Shown: positions 18,039 to 26,836 of the stretch, piece by piece | Layout of the letters: each line of letters starts with the position of its first letter | Position numbering within the stretch: position 1 is the first letter of the stretch | Origin: Methanocaldococcus lauensis | GTDB taxonomy: Archaea; AGJL01; Methanococci; Methanococcales; Methanocaldococcaceae | Length of the DNA stretch: 64,000 bases | Reading direction: 5' to 3' | Assembly (NCBI RefSeq): GCF_902827225.1 | Contig: NZ_LR792632.1 | Location: forward strand, 1,468,286 to 1,532,285 | Program-made: the position numbers and the translations under genes | The notes under the pieces: generated by a model | What the model was told of the DNA's origin: nothing | Databases searched by the model: none | What the model saw: only the letters and a program-made list of their open reading frames with translations

Positions 18039-19190
18039 ATGGTATCTAAACCACACGGAGGAAAACTAGTGAAAAGATTAATGTCAGAAAAAGCGAAAGA
18101 AAGAACCTTAGAAGAAAAAAATTCATATATAAGAATAAGTATATCTGAAAGAGCTGCATTAGATTTAGAGAATATTGCTTATGGTATATATTCCCCTCTT
18201 GATGGATTTTTGAGGGAAGATGATTTAATTTCAGTTTTAAATGATATGCATTTATCTGACGGATTAGCATGGACTATTCCCATAGTTCTTGATGTTAACG
18301 AAGGAAATATTAATTTTACTGAAGGTGATGAAATATTATTATGCTATAATGAGTTACCTATAGCAAAAATGGATGTAGATAATATTTATAAATATAATAA
18401 AAAAGAATATGCTCAAAAGGTCTTTAAAACAACAGATATAAATCACCCAGGAGTTGCTAACACATACAAAATGGGAGATTATTTAATTGGTGGAGATATA
18501 AAACTAATTAATGAGATACCTAATAAATTTAGTAAGTATACTTTAAGACCTGAAGATACAAGAAAATTATTTAAAAAAAATACTTGGAAAACTATAGTTG
18601 CATTCCAAACAAGAAATGTTCCACATTTAGGACATGAATATTTACAAAAATCCGCATTAACTTTTGTTGATGGATTATTTATAAATCCAGTTTTAGGAAA
18701 GAAAAAGAAAGGCGATTATAAAGATGAGGTTATTTTGAAAGCATATGAAACTTTATTTAAGCATTATTATCCAAAGGATTCTGCAGTTTTGGCAACTGTT
18801 AGATATGAGATGAGATATGCTGGGCCAAGAGAAGCTATCCATCACGCAATAATGAGAAAGAATTTTGGATGTACGCACTTTATTGTTGGAAGAGACCATG
18901 CAGGGGTTGGAAACTATTACGGCCCTTACGAAGCACAAGAAATATTTAAAAACTTCCCTGATTTAGGAATAACACCAATGTTCTTTAAGGAATTCTTCTA
19001 TTGCAAAAAATGTAAAGGTATAGTAAATGAAAAAATATGTCCTCACCCAATGGAAGATAGGGAATACTTCAGTGGAACAAAAATCAGAAATATGATTGTT
19101 GAAGGAAAAGAACCACCAGAATACTTCATGAGAAAAGAAGTTTATGAGACAATAATGAGTTTTGAAAACCCATTTGTAGGTGATGAATAA
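18039..19190 (+). CDS. sat: ATP sulfurylase (sulfate adenylyltransferase)
   Basis: A 383-aa ATP sulfurylase that forms APS from sulfate and ATP. It opens MVSKPHGGKLV. Active-site motifs are FQTRNVPHLGHEYL (the QxRNxxHxxH pattern), VGRDHAGVGNYYG and the late FSGTKIR. A zinc site CKKC...CPH lies just before FSGTKIR, as in archaeal and sulfur-oxidiser enzymes. GGTGAGGGT immediately before the ATG at 18039 fixes the start, although the frame is open further upstream. It is followed without a gap by the DHH gene, then APS kinase. No APS-kinase domain is fused. Confidence 0.96.
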   Translation: MVSKPHGGKLVKRLMSEKAKERTLEEKNSYIRISISERAALDLENIAYGIYSPLDGFLREDDLISVLNDMHLSDGLAWTIPIVLDVNEGNINFTEGDEILLCYNELPIAKMDVDNIYKYNKKEYAQKVFKTTDINHPGVANTYKMGDYLIGGDIKLINEIPNKFSKYTLRPEDTRKLFKKNTWKTIVAFQTRNVPHLGHEYLQKSALTFVDGLFINPVLGKKKKGDYKDEVILKAYETLFKHYYPKDSAVLATVRYEMRYAGPREAIHHAIMRKNFGCTHFIVGRDHAGVGNYYGPYEAQEIFKNFPDLGITPMFFKEFFYCKKCKGIVNEKICPHPMEDREYFSGTKIRNMIVEGKEPPEYFMRKEVYETIMSFENPFVGDE

Positions 19191-20132
19191 ATGCTAATTA
19201 TTCACCATTGGGACACTGATGGAATAACTTCAGCAGCTCTGACTATTAAAGCATTAAACTTAGAGAATTTTGTGAATGTCTCTCCTCCAATTGGTGAATT
19301 TAGATTCGATGATAGAATTAAAGAGCATATTGAAAAAACTGAAAAAATTTATGTTTTAGATTTAAATCTACCACAAGAAGTAGAAGATATAGAAAAAGAG
19401 ACAATATTCATCGATCACCATATACAAAAAAAGATTAAAAATCCAAATGTTAAACAGATAAATCCAGTTTTAGATGGAAAGAATTATCCCTCAGCATCTT
19501 TTGTAGTTTCTGACCATTTTTCCTTCTGGAACTATTTATCTGCACTTGGAGCTATAGGGGATATTGGAGAAAAGGCATTTAGTATTTCAAAAGTTAAAAA
19601 ACTTCTTGATATTGCAAATATAAATAAAAAAGAAGCATTGAAGTTGGTAAATTTAATTGATTCAAATTATATTACAATGAACAGAAACGCCGTTGAAAAA
19701 GCTGTAAATATTGTTATTGAAATGGAACCAAAAGAATTATTGGAATATGAAGAGTGGAATAAGAATTTAGAATTAATAAACGAAGAAATACAAAAAGCAA
19801 TTGACAATATTAAAGTAATGAATACCAAAAATGCTAAAATCGCATATATTGAATTTAAAAGTCCATTTAACATTATATCAAAAGTTGCCAGAAAAACTGT
19901 CTGGGATTTGGAGTATGATGGAGTAATAGTAGTTAATAAAGATTTCCACGGAAATGCTCAGGTATATTTTAGAATCTCTTCAAAAATGACCGATAAGATA
20001 AGAGTAATAGACATTATTGAAAATTTAAGAAACAAAAAATTCAATATCGGTGGAAAAAAAGAAGTTCTCGGATGCATTTGTGAAAAGGATAATATTGATA
20101 CAGTTATTAGAACAATAATGAATCATCTCTAA
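19191..20132 (+). CDS. DHH-family phosphoesterase, candidate PAP phosphatase
   Basis: A 313-aa DHH phosphoesterase. The metal-binding motifs are HHWDTDG at residues 5-11 (motif I), YVLDLN (II), IDHH (III, DHH) and GAIGDIG (IV). A DHHA1-like C-terminal half follows with GNAQVYFRIS and FNIGGKKEVLG. The ATG directly follows the sat stop, with GGTGATGA upstream, so the two are co-translated. Family members include RecJ-like nucleases, oligoribonucleases and PAP phosphatases. Its place between ATP sulfurylase and APS kinase argues for hydrolysis of 3'-phosphoadenosine 5'-phosphate left by the sulfotransferase. A DHH-type PAP phosphatase is, to my recollection, described in a sulfate-using methanogen. 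Confidence 0.82.
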   Translation: MLIIHHWDTDGITSAALTIKALNLENFVNVSPPIGEFRFDDRIKEHIEKTEKIYVLDLNLPQEVEDIEKETIFIDHHIQKKIKNPNVKQINPVLDGKNYPSASFVVSDHFSFWNYLSALGAIGDIGEKAFSISKVKKLLDIANINKKEALKLVNLIDSNYITMNRNAVEKAVNIVIEMEPKELLEYEEWNKNLELINEEIQKAIDNIKVMNTKNAKIAYIEFKSPFNIISKVARKTVWDLEYDGVIVVNKDFHGNAQVYFRISSKMTDKIRVIDIIENLRNKKFNIGGKKEVLGCICEKDNIDTVIRTIMNHL

Positions 20133-20147
20133 ATTGAAAGTGATATT

Positions 20148-20672
20148 ATGGATGGGTTTACAATTTGGCTTACTGGACCTAGTGGATCTGGAAAAACAAC
20201 CCTTGCAAGGGCTTTAAAAGAAAAACTTAAAAATAAAGGATATAAGGTAGAAATTCTAGATGGGGATGAGATAAGAAATACATTATATCCAAATTTAGGT
20301 TTTAGTAAAGAAGCAAGAGAAATGCACAATAGAATAGTTATTCATCTAGCCAAATTACTTTCAAGAAATGGAATAATTGCAATAGTATCTCTTATTTCTC
20401 CATATAAATCCATTAGAGAGTTTGCAAGAAAAGAAATAAATAACTTTATGGAAGTTTATGTTTACGCTCCGCTTGATGTTCGAATAAAACGGGACCCAAA
20501 GGGATTATATGCAAAGGCACTAAAAGGAGAAATTAGTGGCTTGACTGGTTATGATGGAGTTTATGAGGAACCAGATAATGCTGATGTTATCATTGACACA
20601 TCCAAAATGAGTATAGATGAAGAAGTTGAACTAATAATAAAAAAAGCCGAAGAACTTGGATATTTAGGGTGA
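20148..20672 (+). CDS. cysC: Adenylylsulfate (APS) kinase
   Basis: A 174-aa APS kinase that phosphorylates APS to PAPS. It has P-loop GPSGSGKTT, LDGDEIRNTLYPNLGFSKEAREMHNR (the APS-binding DGDxxR and LGFS motifs), SLISPYKSIRE, and the lid RDPKGLYAKALKGEISGLTGYDGVYEEP. Length and motifs match stand-alone CysC rather than an adenylate kinase. The GTGATATT site precedes the ATG. It is co-directional with sat and the DHH gene and followed after four bases by a TauE-like permease. Confidence 0.95.
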   Translation: MDGFTIWLTGPSGSGKTTLARALKEKLKNKGYKVEILDGDEIRNTLYPNLGFSKEAREMHNRIVIHLAKLLSRNGIIAIVSLISPYKSIREFARKEINNFMEVYVYAPLDVRIKRDPKGLYAKALKGEISGLTGYDGVYEEPDNADVIIDTSKMSIDEEVELIIKKAEELGYLG

Positions 20673-20676
20673 TTCA

Positions 20677-21453
20677 TTGGGTCCCTTAATTTTTGTTATT
20701 TTAGGTTTTATTGTTGGCGCCATTGTTGGGCTAACAGGCATTGGTGGAGGCGTATTAATGGCTCCATCTTTAATATTTCTCGGAGTTGAACCTCTTGTAG
20801 CTATCGGGACGGACTTAATCTATGCCTCAATAACAAAAAGTTTAGGTTCTTATTTTCATAATAAAAAGGGGAATGTTAATAGTAAAATTGCATTAATGCT
20901 ATTTTTTGGGAGCATCCCTTCGATGATATTGGGATATTTTATCTTAAAATTTTTTAATAGGGACATTATAAACCAATATTTAACATTGTTCCTTGGTGTT
21001 GTGCTTGTATTTACCTCACTTATGAATTTAAAAAAAGATATTCTCAAAGATGTGAAATGCAGGTCAACATATATACTAATATTATTTGGATTTTTAACTG
21101 GACTTGTTGTTCAATTTACGTCAGTAGGTAGTGGAGTACTGGCAACCTTTGCGTTAATGCATTTTACATCTTTATCTCCAAGAGAAGTTATTGGCACAAG
21201 CTTGGTTTATGGATTATTGATTTGCCTACTTGGTGCTTTAATGCATGCAGAACTAGGTAGTGTAAATTATAATTTAGCACTATATTTAACCATAGGAACG
21301 ATTCCGGGAGTTTATGTTGGGGTGTCTTTAAACTCAAAAATAAAACAAAAAAATTTAAGAAAAATGATGACAATAGTAATTTTGTTTATGGGAATGATAT
21401 TATTAATAAGATGTTTGTTAGCACTATTTTGTATTAGTTTAGGTTATCAATGA
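20677..21453 (+). CDS. TauE/SafE-family membrane transporter
   Basis: A 258-aa membrane protein with about eight helices in two homologous halves. Each half opens with a TauE/SafE motif: VGLTGIGGGVLMAPSLIFLG near residue 17 and VVQFTSVGSGVLATFALM in the second half. TTG start after GGGTGATTCA, which overlaps the cysC stop. Family members carry sulfite, sulfoacetate, thiosulfate-like anions and others. Its position in the sulfate-activation run suggests sulfate uptake for PAPS synthesis; direction and substrate are inferred. Confidence 0.85.
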   Translation: MGPLIFVILGFIVGAIVGLTGIGGGVLMAPSLIFLGVEPLVAIGTDLIYASITKSLGSYFHNKKGNVNSKIALMLFFGSIPSMILGYFILKFFNRDIINQYLTLFLGVVLVFTSLMNLKKDILKDVKCRSTYILILFGFLTGLVVQFTSVGSGVLATFALMHFTSLSPREVIGTSLVYGLLICLLGALMHAELGSVNYNLALYLTIGTIPGVYVGVSLNSKIKQKNLRKMMTIVILFMGMILLIRCLLALFCISLGYQ

Positions 21454-21555
21454 AAAATATACATATATTGTCTTTCATAATTATTTTAAAAATATATGCA
21501 TGAAAAGAGTATTAGAATAGTTAATTACATAAAAATTAAATAATAATGTGAAACT

Positions 21556-22770
21556 ATGAAAATTCAATTCTTAATAAACTCTCTAACATCTGGTGGTGCA
21601 GAAAGAGTGGCGGTTAATTTATTTAACAATTTATCAAAAGAACATTCTATATATTTCTATACTATCCTTAAAGATAAATATTATAAATTAAATAAAAACA
21701 TAAAATATGAAAGTTTAACCATAATATCTGAAAATAATGGTAATATATTATTTTTTATAGCTATAACTATATCATTTTTTATATACTTATTTAAAACTTT
21801 AAAAAATAAACCTGATTTGTTAATATCTTTTTTAGAAATATCTAATTTCTTAAATATAATGGCTGGAAAATTGGTAAAAACAAAAACAATAATATCAGTG
21901 CGTACCAATCCACTTTTAATGTATCCAAATAATACATTATATGGAAAATATCATAACCTTTTAATTAAACTTCTCTATCCAAGAGCGGATAAGGTTATAG
22001 TAGTATCAAAAGAGATAGAAAATATTTTAATAAAATGTTATAAAATACCAAAAGGAAACATAAAAACAATATATAATCCTCACGATATTAATTTATATTT
22101 AAAACTATCAAAAGAGCCATTTGAAGATGTATATAAAGAATTATTTGAAGATTCATTTGTATTTATAAACATTGGAAGATTAACTGAGGCAAAAGGGCAG
22201 TGGTTTTTGATAAGGGCATTTAAAAAAGTCGTTGATAACTATCCAAATACTAAACTAATTATCTTAGGAGAAGGAGAATTAAGGGGCAAATTAGAAGAGT
22301 TGATAAATAAACTCAATTTACAAAATAATGTTTATCTCTTAGGATTACAAAGTAATCCTTTTAAATTCTTAAAACATTCTCATTGCTTTGTTTTTCCTTC
22401 TTTGTGGGAAGGTTTTCCTAATGTATTAGTGGAATCTCTATCTCTAAATATTCCAGTAATCTCTACTGACTGTAAAACCGGTCCGAGAGAAATCCTATGT
22501 CCAGAAATAGATATAGATGAGGATATTAACTACCCTTATTATGGTAAGTATGGAATATTAACTAAACCATTTCCAAGAGAAATGATTTTTAAATCTTTAA
22601 ATGAAAAACCTTTAATCGATGAAGAAAATATGTTGGCTGATTTGATGATTAATATAATTGAAAATGAAGAGTTAAGAAAAAGATATTCTAACGGCTTAGA
22701 AAGAGCTTTGGATTTTAATGTTGATAATATTATTAATGAGTGGGAAAAATTATTTAAGGAGATATTATGA
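21556..22770 (+). CDS. Family 4 glycosyltransferase (GT-B)
   Basis: A 404-aa GT-B retaining glycosyltransferase. The N-terminal domain begins IQFLINSLTSGGAERVAVNLFNNL, and the C-terminal nucleotide-sugar domain has INIGRLTEAKGQW, ILGEGELR and the ExxxxxE region in WEGFPNVLVESLSLNIPVISTD. A hydrophobic stretch near residues 62-82 may associate it with the membrane. GTGAAACT precedes the ATG. It overlaps the next gene by four bases. Donor and acceptor unknown. Confidence 0.92.
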   Translation: MKIQFLINSLTSGGAERVAVNLFNNLSKEHSIYFYTILKDKYYKLNKNIKYESLTIISENNGNILFFIAITISFFIYLFKTLKNKPDLLISFLEISNFLNIMAGKLVKTKTIISVRTNPLLMYPNNTLYGKYHNLLIKLLYPRADKVIVVSKEIENILIKCYKIPKGNIKTIYNPHDINLYLKLSKEPFEDVYKELFEDSFVFINIGRLTEAKGQWFLIRAFKKVVDNYPNTKLIILGEGELRGKLEELINKLNLQNNVYLLGLQSNPFKFLKHSHCFVFPSLWEGFPNVLVESLSLNIPVISTDCKTGPREILCPEIDIDEDINYPYYGKYGILTKPFPREMIFKSLNEKPLIDEENMLADLMINIIENEELRKRYSNGLERALDFNVDNIINEWEKLFKEIL

Positions 22771-24386
22771 TCGTAGAAATAGATAATCTTAATTTTATAA
22801 AAATTGATAAAAAAGAAATTATAAAATTATTTTATAATATATACCAACCATTAAAAAAATTGGAGTATTATCTCGATTATATAAAGGATTTGGTATCCAA
22901 ATCATACAAAGATAATAAATTCATTAAGAAGGATGAATTTGAACATTTGCTATATAATATCTTTTTATACTATCTAATTAATTGGGATAACCTGTATCAT
23001 ACAAACCAAATTCCATTTTGTAATTGGTATAATTTTAAAGAGATAATTGATAGTATATTAAATTCAGAAAATGATGTATCTTTCATTATAAATCAAAAAT
23101 ATATAAATACGGATTATTTTAAAAGATATTTAGAGAATTTTACTAATAACATAAAAATAAAAAATAAAAATATAATTGCAGACTATATTATGGAAAACTT
23201 TCAAGGGAATTTAATTATGTTATATTTTTTAATTAGGAAAATGATAATGAATAGAAAAAGCTATTACAAATCTAATATATTATTTATAACTGATTATGAT
23301 AGATACTATGGAAATAATAGATTTTTTGGAGACCATTTATTTGAAAGTGAAGATTTTAAGAAATTATTAGAAGAATTAAACATTAATATGAATCTCACAA
23401 ATTATTCAATTTTATTTACCAAGTATAACTACACAAATTTACTGAAATATATTAAGGACTACCATAAAAAACCTTCAAATTATCTATTTATTGAAGATAT
23501 TTTAAATTTAGAATTAGGTTTTAAAATATTATTAAATTCATCTAAAATTTACAAAAAAGTAAAATTAAATGATGACAATAATGATGAACATAAGAAGTTT
23601 ATCCATGAAATGTTTAATATCTTCTTAAAACATAAACTTCCTTTTATTTTATGGTTCTACTTATCTATAAAAGATTATATTTTAAAAAATAATATCAAAT
23701 ACATTTTCGGAGATTCTGAAAAAAACTTTATTTTTTATCTATATAATATCTATGCGTTATGGGCAAAGAATATAAAAACTATAGCTTTTAGTCATGAGAT
23801 AATCAATCATAACTATATTTTCATACCAGTTTCTAAAAAATTTAATTGTATTCCTAATTATAAATTAGTTTGGAATGATAATGTAAAAAAACTTTTAATT
23901 AACAAATATAACTTTCCAAACAATAGAGTATTGGTTTTTCCAGATCCAAGATTTTTATACTGGAAAGAATTTCCTAAAAAGGAAAAAACAATATTATTTG
24001 TGTCCCAAGGATATCCCAAGTTTTATGAAGATATCATTAGTACATTTATGGACAAAAAGTTAATAAACACACTAATTAAAAATGGTTATTCTTTTTATTT
24101 TAAGCCACATCCAGGAGAATATAACTCCAAGAGGTCGATAAAAAATATAAATAAACTAAAAAATATTAAAGAGATTAAAATAATTGATAATTTAGATTTT
24201 ATACCAGAATATACAATAGGCATGAGTTCTACCATGATATACGAACTTTTAAATGCAGGTAGCAATGCCTATTTTTTAGATGAATGTGCAAAAGATATGT
24301 TTATGATAGATAATGACGTATTTAAAAAATACTTCAGGAAAAACATCAAAGAAATATTAAATGAAATTTTAATGAATTATAAATAA
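22767..24386 (+). CDS. Large protein of unknown function in the glycan cluster, GT-B-like C-terminus
   Basis: A 539-aa protein I cannot place firmly. The first 330 residues are Asn/Ile/Lys-rich with no family motif. The C-terminal third, from about residue 395, resembles capsule-polysaccharide transferases: TILFVSQGYPKFYED, FKPHPGEY and TIGMSSTMIYELLNAGSNAYFLDE. The KPHPGE and SST...LL motifs match the CMP/CDP-binding half of CDP-glycerol or polysialic-type transferases. No membrane segment. It is translationally coupled (ATGA) to the glycosyltransferase and ends 10 bases inside the convergent dehydratase gene. A transferase using a CMP-activated sugar would fit the adjacent nonulosonate genes. 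Confidence 0.7.
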   Translation: MIVEIDNLNFIKIDKKEIIKLFYNIYQPLKKLEYYLDYIKDLVSKSYKDNKFIKKDEFEHLLYNIFLYYLINWDNLYHTNQIPFCNWYNFKEIIDSILNSENDVSFIINQKYINTDYFKRYLENFTNNIKIKNKNIIADYIMENFQGNLIMLYFLIRKMIMNRKSYYKSNILFITDYDRYYGNNRFFGDHLFESEDFKKLLEELNINMNLTNYSILFTKYNYTNLLKYIKDYHKKPSNYLFIEDILNLELGFKILLNSSKIYKKVKLNDDNNDEHKKFIHEMFNIFLKHKLPFILWFYLSIKDYILKNNIKYIFGDSEKNFIFYLYNIYALWAKNIKTIAFSHEIINHNYIFIPVSKKFNCIPNYKLVWNDNVKKLLINKYNFPNNRVLVFPDPRFLYWKEFPKKEKTILFVSQGYPKFYEDIISTFMDKKLINTLIKNGYSFYFKPHPGEYNSKRSIKNINKLKNIKEIKIIDNLDFIPEYTIGMSSTMIYELLNAGSNAYFLDECAKDMFMIDNDVFKKYFRKNIKEILNEILMNYK

Positions 24387-25384
24387 TTAATTTCTTTCAA
24401 TATCTTTTTAATCTCTTCTTTGTCTAAAAATTTACCCTCTTTTGATGTATAAGAACTTTTTTTATTATAAACATTATTGACAATATATGGATAAACTACA
24501 AACATATCCTCTAATTCTATTAATTTATCACCCTCTTCATCCACAATTAGCTCTTCATGTAGTTTCTCTCCAGGTCTTCTACCAATAATCTTTATCTTAA
24601 TATCTTCCGCTTTATAACCATATTTTGGAGATAACTCTTCGATAACGACCTCAATTAAATCCTTAATCCTTACTGAAGGCATTTTTAAAATGAATATTTC
24701 TCCACCTTTTGCTAAATAACATGCCTTTAAAACTAATTTAACAGCATCATTTATAGACATTATAAATCGTGTCATTTCTGGGTGTGTTAAAGTGACTGGA
24801 CCTCCCTTTTTTATCTGTTCCTTTAACAATGGTAAAATAGAACCTCGTGAATTTAAAACATTTCCAAACCTTACAACTGAAAAAGCTGTTCTTTTATTCC
24901 CTTTATATAAATTTGCTGAAATTGTTAGTCGTTCTGCCAATAACTTAGTTGCCCCCATTACATTTACAGGATTTACTGCTTTATCTGTACTTATTGTTAT
25001 AAATTTTTCAACTTCTTCATCCATCGCTACATCAATTAAATTTTGAGTACCTATTACATTAGTTTTAACAGCCTCAAAAGGATTATACTCACATAAAGGG
25101 ACATGTTTTAACGCTGCGGCATGGAAAACGATATCAACACCATCAATGGCTCTTTTTAATCTATCTTTATCTCTAACATCCCCAATAAAACATCTAATTT
25201 TATCTGAATTTAATTCATTTTCTAACTCAAATAATGCAGTTTCATTTATATCTAAAACTCGAATTGCTTTTGGGTTAAAATTTAATAGGGTTTTTACTAT
25301 TTCTTTACCAATCGAGCCAGTTCCACCGGTAACGAGAATTGTTTTATTTTTATAAAATTTTATGATTTCATTTTTAATTTCCAA
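24377..25384 (-). CDS. UDP-GlcNAc 4,6-dehydratase, PseB/CapD type
   Basis: A soluble short-chain dehydrogenase of about 335 aa that would start nonulosonic-acid synthesis by 4,6-dehydration of UDP-GlcNAc. It shows TGGTGSIGKEIV, the STDKAVNPVNVMGATK catalytic region and RFGNVLNSRGSI, and lacks the membrane N-terminus of PglF-type enzymes, so it is closer to PseB (FlaA1). GGTGAG four bases before a TTG gives the start at 25384; the GTG at 25393 is part of that ribosome binding site. It overlaps the convergent gene by 10 bases at the 3' end. Confidence 0.85.
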   Translation of the reverse strand: MEIKNEIIKFYKNKTILVTGGTGSIGKEIVKTLLNFNPKAIRVLDINETALFELENELNSDKIRCFIGDVRDKDRLKRAIDGVDIVFHAAALKHVPLCEYNPFEAVKTNVIGTQNLIDVAMDEEVEKFITISTDKAVNPVNVMGATKLLAERLTISANLYKGNKRTAFSVVRFGNVLNSRGSILPLLKEQIKKGGPVTLTHPEMTRFIMSINDAVKLVLKACYLAKGGEIFILKMPSVRIKDLIEVVIEELSPKYGYKAEDIKIKIIGRRPGEKLHEELIVDEEGDKLIELEDMFVVYPYIVNNVYNKKSSYTSKEGKFLDKEEIKKILKEINYL

Positions 25385-25451
25385 ATTTCTCACCTATTTG
25401 GGATTATTTTTATCTTAATTTCTTTGATATATAATTTTTAGAATTTTTATG

Positions 25452-26165
25452 TTATACTCTCTCATCTTTTTTAATTGCATTTTTTTGACCTTCTTTAATA
25501 TATTTAACGGCTTCAACTTCTCCAACATTAAATAACAAATCAATAACAGACAAATACGGAACGAAATCCCCATGAATCTGTGGATATTTAGGATGATTAA
25601 ATTCAAACCAATATAAACCTATATTCTCTCTTTTAAATTTTTCTGGTTCAATGTATGCCTTTGCAGAAGGTCCTGATATATATTCAGTTGCATTTATTTT
25701 TTTAAGTATTCTAATTAATCTATCTGTTTTTTTACCTTCAACATTAAGTTCAGAAGACAAAATAAACTTGGTTTTTAGTCCTAAAATTTCTGTAATTGTT
25801 TTTATAATATAAATATTTAATTCATATAAATAGTTCCATTCTCTGGCATATATTTCTTCAAAAATATCTTTATAATCCTTAAAATATGGTGCTTTACTAT
25901 ATGAATATTTTATTGTTTTCCAATGCTTTTTTCTCCAATTTGTAGAGTTGTTTATTCTAACTTCATTTATTCTCTGTCCAAATTTTTTAATTACAGGAAC
26001 AGTTAGCCATACAATCCCATTAGCTGTTTTGACTCTATTTCTTTGTTGCCATGATTGATTTGAAAACTGCACATCATCATAAAATACAAAAACATCTGCA
26101 ACATCAATCATTCCAAAATACCCCATCCAAGGTAAATACATGGGCTGTAATATTACTACCTTCAT
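25452..26165 (-). CDS. WbqC-family protein
   Basis: A 237-aa protein of the WbqC-like family, recognised from its N-terminus KVVILQPMYLPWMGYFGMID and the following DDVQFSNQSWQQRNR, LTVPV and EFNHPKYPQ segments. WbqC genes occur in O-antigen and nonulosonate clusters; the biochemical role is not settled to my knowledge. GTGAGATT precedes the ATG, which overlaps the stop of the upstream methyltransferase by four bases. Confidence 0.82.
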   Translation of the reverse strand: MKVVILQPMYLPWMGYFGMIDVADVFVFYDDVQFSNQSWQQRNRVKTANGIVWLTVPVIKKFGQRINEVRINNSTNWRKKHWKTIKYSYSKAPYFKDYKDIFEEIYAREWNYLYELNIYIIKTITEILGLKTKFILSSELNVEGKKTDRLIRILKKINATEYISGPSAKAYIEPEKFKRENIGLYWFEFNHPKYPQIHGDFVPYLSVIDLLFNVGEVEAVKYIKEGQKNAIKKDERV

Positions 26166-26836
26166 AATCTCACTTTTGGTGCTTTGTAAATATACATAGT
26201 AAATTCGTAAAGTTGATAATCATGCCTTACTACAAACCACCTACTTAACTTAGATACACAAAAATCTATGATCTCTGGGATCTTGCAATAATATAAATCT
26301 TCTTCTTCCCAATCAACATATTGGGTTAAAAAATTAACAGCAATACCTTTTTTACACAATTTCCACAATTTTATTAATATACTACAAATCCATTTTTTGT
26401 GAATGTCATATTTATCATATTCACCATTGCCCTTATAGAATATTCCATTAAAAACGCCTGATATTAATATATAATCAAAGTAGTTATAGTATTTTTTTAA
26501 ATCTTCCTCTAAAACATCTACCACCATAAAATTGCCATCTGGATGTCTCTTTTTTGCAACTTTTATCATTTTTTCAGAAATATCCCACCCATAATACTCA
26601 CATTTAATACCTTTTTCTTTTAAATAATCAAAAAGTAAAGCGTTTCCACAGCCAAAATCTAAAATTTTTTTTCCATTTAGGTTGTCAATCTCAGTTAGAA
26701 TATCGAATCTTAACCAAACCTTTTCTTTACCTATCCAATGAACAGCCTCTGGTGAATTTGGGTCATGTTTTTCAAAATGAATTTCATATTCTTTTTTAAT
26801 TTTATCAGTATGTATTTTTAGCAATTTATTTTCCAT
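26162..26836 (-). CDS. Class I SAM-dependent methyltransferase
   Basis: A 224-aa methyltransferase with motif I KILDFGCGNALLFDYL near residue 55, an acidic YGWDISEKMI motif II, and YDYILISGVFNGIF as post-motif II. Within the nonulosonate operon, it may methylate the sugar or another glycan residue. The ATG abuts the PseG-like gene stop, so expression is coupled. Target unknown. Confidence 0.84.
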   Translation of the reverse strand: MENKLLKIHTDKIKKEYEIHFEKHDPNSPEAVHWIGKEKVWLRFDILTEIDNLNGKKILDFGCGNALLFDYLKEKGIKCEYYGWDISEKMIKVAKKRHPDGNFMVVDVLEEDLKKYYNYFDYILISGVFNGIFYKGNGEYDKYDIHKKWICSILIKLWKLCKKGIAVNFLTQYVDWEEEDLYYCKIPEIIDFCVSKLSRWFVVRHDYQLYEFTMYIYKAPKVRL

